Of a stretch of 64,000 nucleotides of DNA, positions 60,801 to 64,000 are shown piece by piece. Numbering within the stretch: position 1 is the first letter of the stretch; each line of letters opens with the position of its first letter. The notes beneath the pieces were generated by a model. It did no database searches and had not been told where the DNA came from. It worked only from the letters and a program-made list of their open reading frames with translations. The stretch lies in NCBI GenBank assembly GCA_946221915.1, contig CAMIKG010000012.1:28388-92387 (forward strand), in the 5' to 3' direction. Both the position numbers and the translations under genes were made by a program. Source of the DNA: an uncultured Erwinia sp. GTDB taxonomy: Bacteria > Pseudomonadota > Gammaproteobacteria > Enterobacterales > Enterobacteriaceae.

Positions 60801-61847
60801 CAGCACCGGATAGAGTTCATCCATCACCCGTTCATACTGCGCGCGGCTGTAACGCGGATGCAATGCTGACAGCTTGATCGAGATGCCCGGGCCTTCATAG
60901 ATACCACGGCCGTTGGAAGCTTTGCCGATAGCGTGGATCGCCTGCTGGTAAGACTGCAGGTAGGCGCTGGCATCGGCGGCGGTCAGCGCCGCTTCGCCCA
61001 GCATATCGTAGGAGTAGCGGAACCCTTTCTCTTCCAGCTTACGCGCGTTGGCCAGCGCTTCGGCGATGGTTTCGCCGGTGACAAACTGTTCGCCCATCAG
61101 GCGCATCGCCATATCCACGCCTTTGCGGATCAGCGGTTCGCCGCTCTTGCCAATAATGCGGTTGAGTGAAGTCGACAGGCTGGCTTCATTATGGGTAGAT
61201 ACCAGCCGCCCGGTAAACAGCAGTCCCCAGGTGGCGGCGTTGACGAACAGCGACGGGCTGCGGCCAAGGTGCGACTGCCAGTTACCGTTGCTGATTTTGT
61301 CGCGGATCAGTGCATCACGCGTCGGCTTGTCCGGAATACGCAGCAGCGCTTCCGCCAGGCACATCAGCGCCACCCCTTCCTGTGACGAGAGCGAGAACTC
61401 CTGCAGCAGGCTTTGCACCATACCGGCGCGTCCGCCTGCACTCTTTTGGTTCCGCAGCTTCTCCGCCAGGCCATAGGCCAGCTGATGCGTTTTCTCCGCC
61501 AGCGGGGCAGGCAGACGCGCCTGTTCCAGCAGCATCGGCACGGCTTCCTGCTCCGGACGCCGCCAGGCGGCGGTGATGGCGGCGCGGCTGACCGACTGCG
61601 GTAAAATATGCTCGGCGAAATCGAGGAACGGCTGCGGGAAGGCTTCCGCAGGCGCATCGTCGTGTTCCTCCGCAGAGGCTGGCAACGCGCCTTCCGGCAG
61701 GCCGTGACCGTTTTCCAGCTGGTCTAAGTAATTGAAAATCGCCTGTTTAATCAGCCAGTGTGATGTACGGTCAATTTTCTGGGCGGCCAGTTTAATGCGG
61801 TCGCGCGTGGCGTCATCAAGTTTGACGCCCATGGTGGTCGTTGCCAT
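57897..61847 (-). CDS. putA: Trifunctional proline utilisation protein PutA
   Basis: The 1316-residue protein (E. coli 1320) has an N-terminal ribbon-helix-helix (residues 1-47, MGVKLDDATRDRIKLAAQKI), a proline dehydrogenase barrel (about 260-610, IKLSALHPRYSRAQ, IRLVKGAYWDSEIKRAQVEG) and a P5C dehydrogenase (about 650-1130, SPWNFPLAIFSGQIAAALAA, catalytic cysteine in FDSAGQRCSALRL). It oxidises proline to glutamate using FAD and NAD and represses the put genes when proline is low. It is divergent from putP over an operator-rich gap. Confidence 0.98.
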   Translation of the reverse strand: MATTTMGVKLDDATRDRIKLAAQKIDRTSHWLIKQAIFNYLDQLENGHGLPEGALPASAEEHDDAPAEAFPQPFLDFAEHILPQSVSRAAITAAWRRPEQEAVPMLLEQARLPAPLAEKTHQLAYGLAEKLRNQKSAGGRAGMVQSLLQEFSLSSQEGVALMCLAEALLRIPDKPTRDALIRDKISNGNWQSHLGRSPSLFVNAATWGLLFTGRLVSTHNEASLSTSLNRIIGKSGEPLIRKGVDMAMRLMGEQFVTGETIAEALANARKLEEKGFRYSYDMLGEAALTAADASAYLQSYQQAIHAIGKASNGRGIYEGPGISIKLSALHPRYSRAQYERVMDELYPVLKSLTLLARQYDIGINIDAEEADRLELSLDLLERLCFEPELEGWNGIGFVIQAYLKRCPLVIDWLTDLAQRSRRRLMIRLVKGAYWDSEIKRAQVEGLEGYPVYTRKVYTDISYLACARKLLAVPNLIYPQFATHNAHTLAAIYQLAGNNYYPGQYEFQCLHGMGEPLYEQVVGKVAEGKLNRPCRIYAPVGTHETLLAYLVRRLLENGANTSFVNRIADSSLPLDELVADPVSAVEKLAQAEGSVGLPHPKIPLPRDLYGAARQNAAGLDLANEHRLASLSSALLNSASQQWRAQPMIDGAAAHGETRPVINPAEPKDIVGEVREASAEEVAVALDAAVSAGPIWFATPPAERAAILDHAAMLMESQMQQLMGILVREAGKTFSNAIAEVREAVDFLRYYAGQVRDDFANESHRPLGPVVCISPWNFPLAIFSGQIAAALAAGNSVLAKPAEQTPLIAARAVEILHDAGIPAGVLQLLPGRGETVGAQLTQDERVRGVMFTGSTAVATLLQRTVAGRLDPQGRPTPLIAETGGMNAMIVDSSALTEQVVTDIISSAFDSAGQRCSALRLLCLQEDIADHTLTMLRGAMAECRMGNPERLSTDIGPVIDAEARDNIERHIQAMRSKGNQVWQAVRQHAQDSKEWSQGTFVSPTLIELDAVSDLDKEVFGPVLHVVRFARNTLPALVKEINASGYGLTLGVHTRIDETINQVTQSAQVGNLYVNRNMVGAVVGVQPFGGEGLSGTGPKAGGPLYLCRLLAERPDDALRITLDRQDALQPQDSALRDVLQTAHRALSSWAADKPQLTSICQRYGELAQGGTVRQLIGPTGERNSYALLPRERVLCLADNDDDRLIQLAAVTSVGSRVLWPEEPAARALFSALPAVVQQRIDFAADVLAETAAFDAVIYHGDADQLRELCQQVAAREGAIVSVQGFARGESNLLLERLLIERSLSVNTAAAGGNASLMTIG

Positions 61848-62278
61848 GCCTTACCCACTCCTTAAGAGGAAAAAAAACGATATTGAGCAGCAATATCACT
61901 GATGTTGCAACTTTGTGCAACCTCATTGATTGTGACTCAGTTAACAGCCTGAAAAGTTACTGCGATGTTAATCGTAAAAAATCGGCATGGTTATTGCTGC
62001 AAGATCCTGGCCAGGCTGAAGAGCCTGTAATGCCTGGTAAGTAAGGGGTTATTCAGGGTGCAACCGGTAAAGTTGTGATCAGGTGCAACCTGTTAACTTT
62101 TTTTTAACGATTCATGGTGAAGGGCGGAGGCGAGTTGTGTTAAATCGATTGTGCCCTCACGCGCTTTCCGGCAGGATACCGCGCCTCGGGGTACTCAGGT
62201 TGCGGCGCTGCTACGTTCCGGTGGCGACGCTATGGGATTCATCCCCGGCGAAAATTGATAATAAGTGGAGAAAGCAGG
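61848..62278. promoter_or_regulatory. put control region with PutA operator motifs
   Basis: The 431-base divergent gap contains the PutA motif GTTGCA or its complement TGCAAC at 61904-61909, 61906-61911 (together GTTGCAAC), 61916-61921, 62059-62064 and 62084-62089. This matches the multi-site arrangement by which PutA represses both genes in E. coli and Salmonella. No gene is convincing within it; a short frame at 61841-62044 is rejected. Confidence 0.82.
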
Positions 62279-63763
62279 ATGACTGTAAGTACACCGATGA
62301 TGGTGACCTTTATTGTTTATATCTTTGGCATGGTGTTGATCGGTTTTTTTGCGTATCGCTCAACGAAAAACTTTGACGATTACATTTTAGGCGGCCGCAG
62401 TCTGGGCAGCGTGGTGACGGCGCTGTCCGCCGGTGCCTCTGACATGAGCGGCTGGCTGCTGATGGGACTGCCAGGTGCGATTTTTATCTCTGGTATTTCT
62501 GAAAGCTGGATCGCCATCGGGCTGACGCTGGGTGCGTGGCTGAACTGGAAGATTGTTGCCGGACGCCTGCGAGTGCAGACCGAGCATCATGACAATGCCC
62601 TGACGTTACCTGATTTCTTCTCCAGCCGTTTTGAAGATCGCAGCAAGCTGCTGCGGGTGATTTCGGCGCTGATTATTCTGGTGTTCTTCACTATCTATTG
62701 TGCCTCCGGGATTGTCGCCGGTGCGCGTCTGTTTGAAAGTACCTTTGGTATGAGCTACGAGACGGCGCTGTGGGCCGGTGCGGCGGCAACCATTGCCTAT
62801 ACCTTTATCGGCGGTTTCCTCGCGGTGAGCTGGACCGATACGGTGCAGGCCAGCCTGATGATTTTCGCCCTGATCCTGACGCCGGTGATTGTGATTTTCG
62901 CCGTGGGTGGACTGAGTGATTCTCTGCAGGTGATTGAGGCGAAGAGTATTGAGAACCTCAATATGCTGAAGGGACTGAATTTCGTTGCCATTGTTTCGCT
63001 GCTGGGCTGGGGACTGGGTTATTTTGGTCAGCCACATATTCTGGCGCGTTTTATGGCTGCGGATTCCCATCGTTCGATGAAGGCCGCGCGCCGCATTGGG
63101 ATGACCTGGATGATTCTGTGTCTGGCTGGCGCGGTGGCAGTTGGCTTCTTCGGTATCGCCTATTTCCAGAACCATCCTGATCAGGCGACCAATGTGGCGG
63201 AAAACGGCGAGCGGGTGTTTATCGAGCTGGCACGCATTCTGTTTAATCCGTGGATTGCGGGTATTCTGCTGTCGGCGATTCTGGCGGCGGTAATGTCAAC
63301 GCTGAGCTGTCAGCTGCTGGTCTGTTCCAGTGCGTTAACGGAAGACCTGTATAAGAATTTTGTGCGCAAGAATGCCAGCCAGCGTGAGCTGGTGTGGGTA
63401 GGGCGTATGATGGTTCTGCTGGTGGCGGTGATTGCCATTCTGCTGGCGGCCAACCCGGATAACCGTGTGCTGGGTCTGGTGAGTTATGCCTGGGCCGGTT
63501 TTGGCGCGGCCTTTGGTCCGGTGGTGCTGTTTGCGGTGTGCTGGTCACGTATGACGCGTAATGGCGCGCTGGCGGGGATGGTTGTCGGTGCTGTGACGGT
63601 GCTGGTGTGGAAGCAGTACGCGTGGCTGGGCCTGTACGAAATTATTCCGGGCTTTATCTTCGCCAGCATCGCGATTGTGGTGTTTAGTCTGCTGGGTAAA
63701 GGGCCTTCTGCGGCGCAGCAGCAGCGTTTTGCGGCGGCTGAAGCGGAATATCAGGCGGATTGA
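62279..63763 (+). CDS. putP: Sodium/proline symporter PutP
   Basis: The 494-residue inner-membrane protein has 13 hydrophobic segments and the SSS family motifs (DDYILGGRSLGSVVTALSAG, ASDMSGWLLMGLPGAIFISG). It imports proline with sodium, for use by PutA or as osmoprotectant. ATG 62279 gives the family start MTVSTPMMVTF; the frame is open to 62255. E. coli PutP is 502 residues. Confidence 0.98.
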   Translation: MTVSTPMMVTFIVYIFGMVLIGFFAYRSTKNFDDYILGGRSLGSVVTALSAGASDMSGWLLMGLPGAIFISGISESWIAIGLTLGAWLNWKIVAGRLRVQTEHHDNALTLPDFFSSRFEDRSKLLRVISALIILVFFTIYCASGIVAGARLFESTFGMSYETALWAGAAATIAYTFIGGFLAVSWTDTVQASLMIFALILTPVIVIFAVGGLSDSLQVIEAKSIENLNMLKGLNFVAIVSLLGWGLGYFGQPHILARFMAADSHRSMKAARRIGMTWMILCLAGAVAVGFFGIAYFQNHPDQATNVAENGERVFIELARILFNPWIAGILLSAILAAVMSTLSCQLLVCSSALTEDLYKNFVRKNASQRELVWVGRMMVLLVAVIAILLAANPDNRVLGLVSYAWAGFGAAFGPVVLFAVCWSRMTRNGALAGMVVGAVTVLVWKQYAWLGLYEIIPGFIFASIAIVVFSLLGKGPSAAQQQRFAAAEAEYQAD

Positions 63764-64000
63764 TTGACGTTGCCTGATTGATCGGGATACACCGGGGCGA
63801 CCATCCCGCGGTCCTGCGCGGGCAAGCCGCTCCGGAGCCATCGGGATGTTTCCCCGAAAAACGGTCAGTTAAGCATTTTGGTGGTTTTGTGTCTGAAGAG
63901 ATAACGAAAGGATCAGGGCTGCAGCGCTCTATTTTTTCGCTGAGCTGCCCGTGAAGGGGGGCACAGCCTCAGCTGCTACAGGGCGGTCCTCGCGCCACGC
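63764..64000. other. Window end: structured intergenic sequence
   Basis: No gene is evident. Inverted repeats are nested: CATCCCG (63802-63808) with CGGGATG (63842-63848), CCCGCG/CGCGGG at 63805-63822, and the palindrome GCTCCGGAGC at 63829-63838. A CGGTCCT-CGCG string occurs near 63809 and again, in similar form, near 63983. This may be a putP terminator or a repeat element. Confidence 0.35.

Noticed and set aside
61841..62044. 67-codon frame in the putA-putP gap
   Set aside because: It overlaps PutA operator motifs and has no ribosome site or homology.
1..64000. CRISPR arrays, rRNA genes, insertion sequences, complete prophage
   Set aside because: No regularly spaced direct repeats, rRNA sequence, transposase or cluster of phage structural genes was found on reading both strands.

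Overview
The window is chromosomal DNA of an enterobacterium. Gene content and order match the Escherichia coli fli/yed/yod region: mtfA, yedJ, vsr, yedA, yedI, yodC, yedP, dsrA, yodD, dsrB, rcsA, fliR to fliE, yedD, amyA, fliTSD, fliC, fliA, fliZ, dcyD, tcyJLN, followed by putA and putP. Protein similarity to E. coli, a very short flagellin, high GC in most genes and several non-E. coli insertions suggest Erwiniaceae (Pantoea or Erwinia type). That genus-level placement is inference.

Layout. Bases 1-9800 hold a cut-off peptide ABC binding protein, a DUF1028 protein, a flavin-dependent oxidoreductase, the flagellar-regulon protein YjfB with a perfect sigma-28 promoter, an MFS exporter/methyltransferase/AraC group, tRNA-Asn, mtfA, an ASCH-like protein and yedJ. 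Bases 9800-14790 carry queH and a LacI-regulated PTS operon ending in an AlsE-type epimerase. Bases 14873-24384 carry vsr without dcm, yedA, yedI, yodC, a gpgS/mpgP pair predicted to make glucosylglycerate, a shortened DsrA small RNA, yodD, yqaE, dsrB, a chemoreceptor and rcsA.

Bases 25038-36483 are the flagellar export and basal-body block: fliLMNOPQR and fliFGHIJK on the minus strand, fliE on the plus strand. Then come cheV, an SOS-controlled dinI-family gene, yedD, amyA, fliDST and fliC. Between fliC and fliA sit two accessory genes: an AT-rich 1116-residue TPR/glycosyltransferase/methyltransferase protein, probably a flagellin modifier, and an HNH endonuclease gene behind a sigma-28-like promoter. 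After fliA and fliZ come the D-cysteine desulfhydrase and cystine transporter genes, an acyltransferase, a 786-residue protein with four repeats and a SET-like C-terminal region, and the divergent proline genes putA and putP.

How it works together: FliA reads a set of promoters visible here (yjfB, fliD, fliC, probably cheV, the chemoreceptor, the HNH gene and fliA itself), giving late flagellar and chemotaxis expression. RcsA, DsrA and FliZ connect motility to capsule and stress control. The most interesting uncharacterised items are the SET-like repeat protein, the DsrA variant lacking most of its middle stem-loop, and the two accessory genes inside the fliC-fliA interval.
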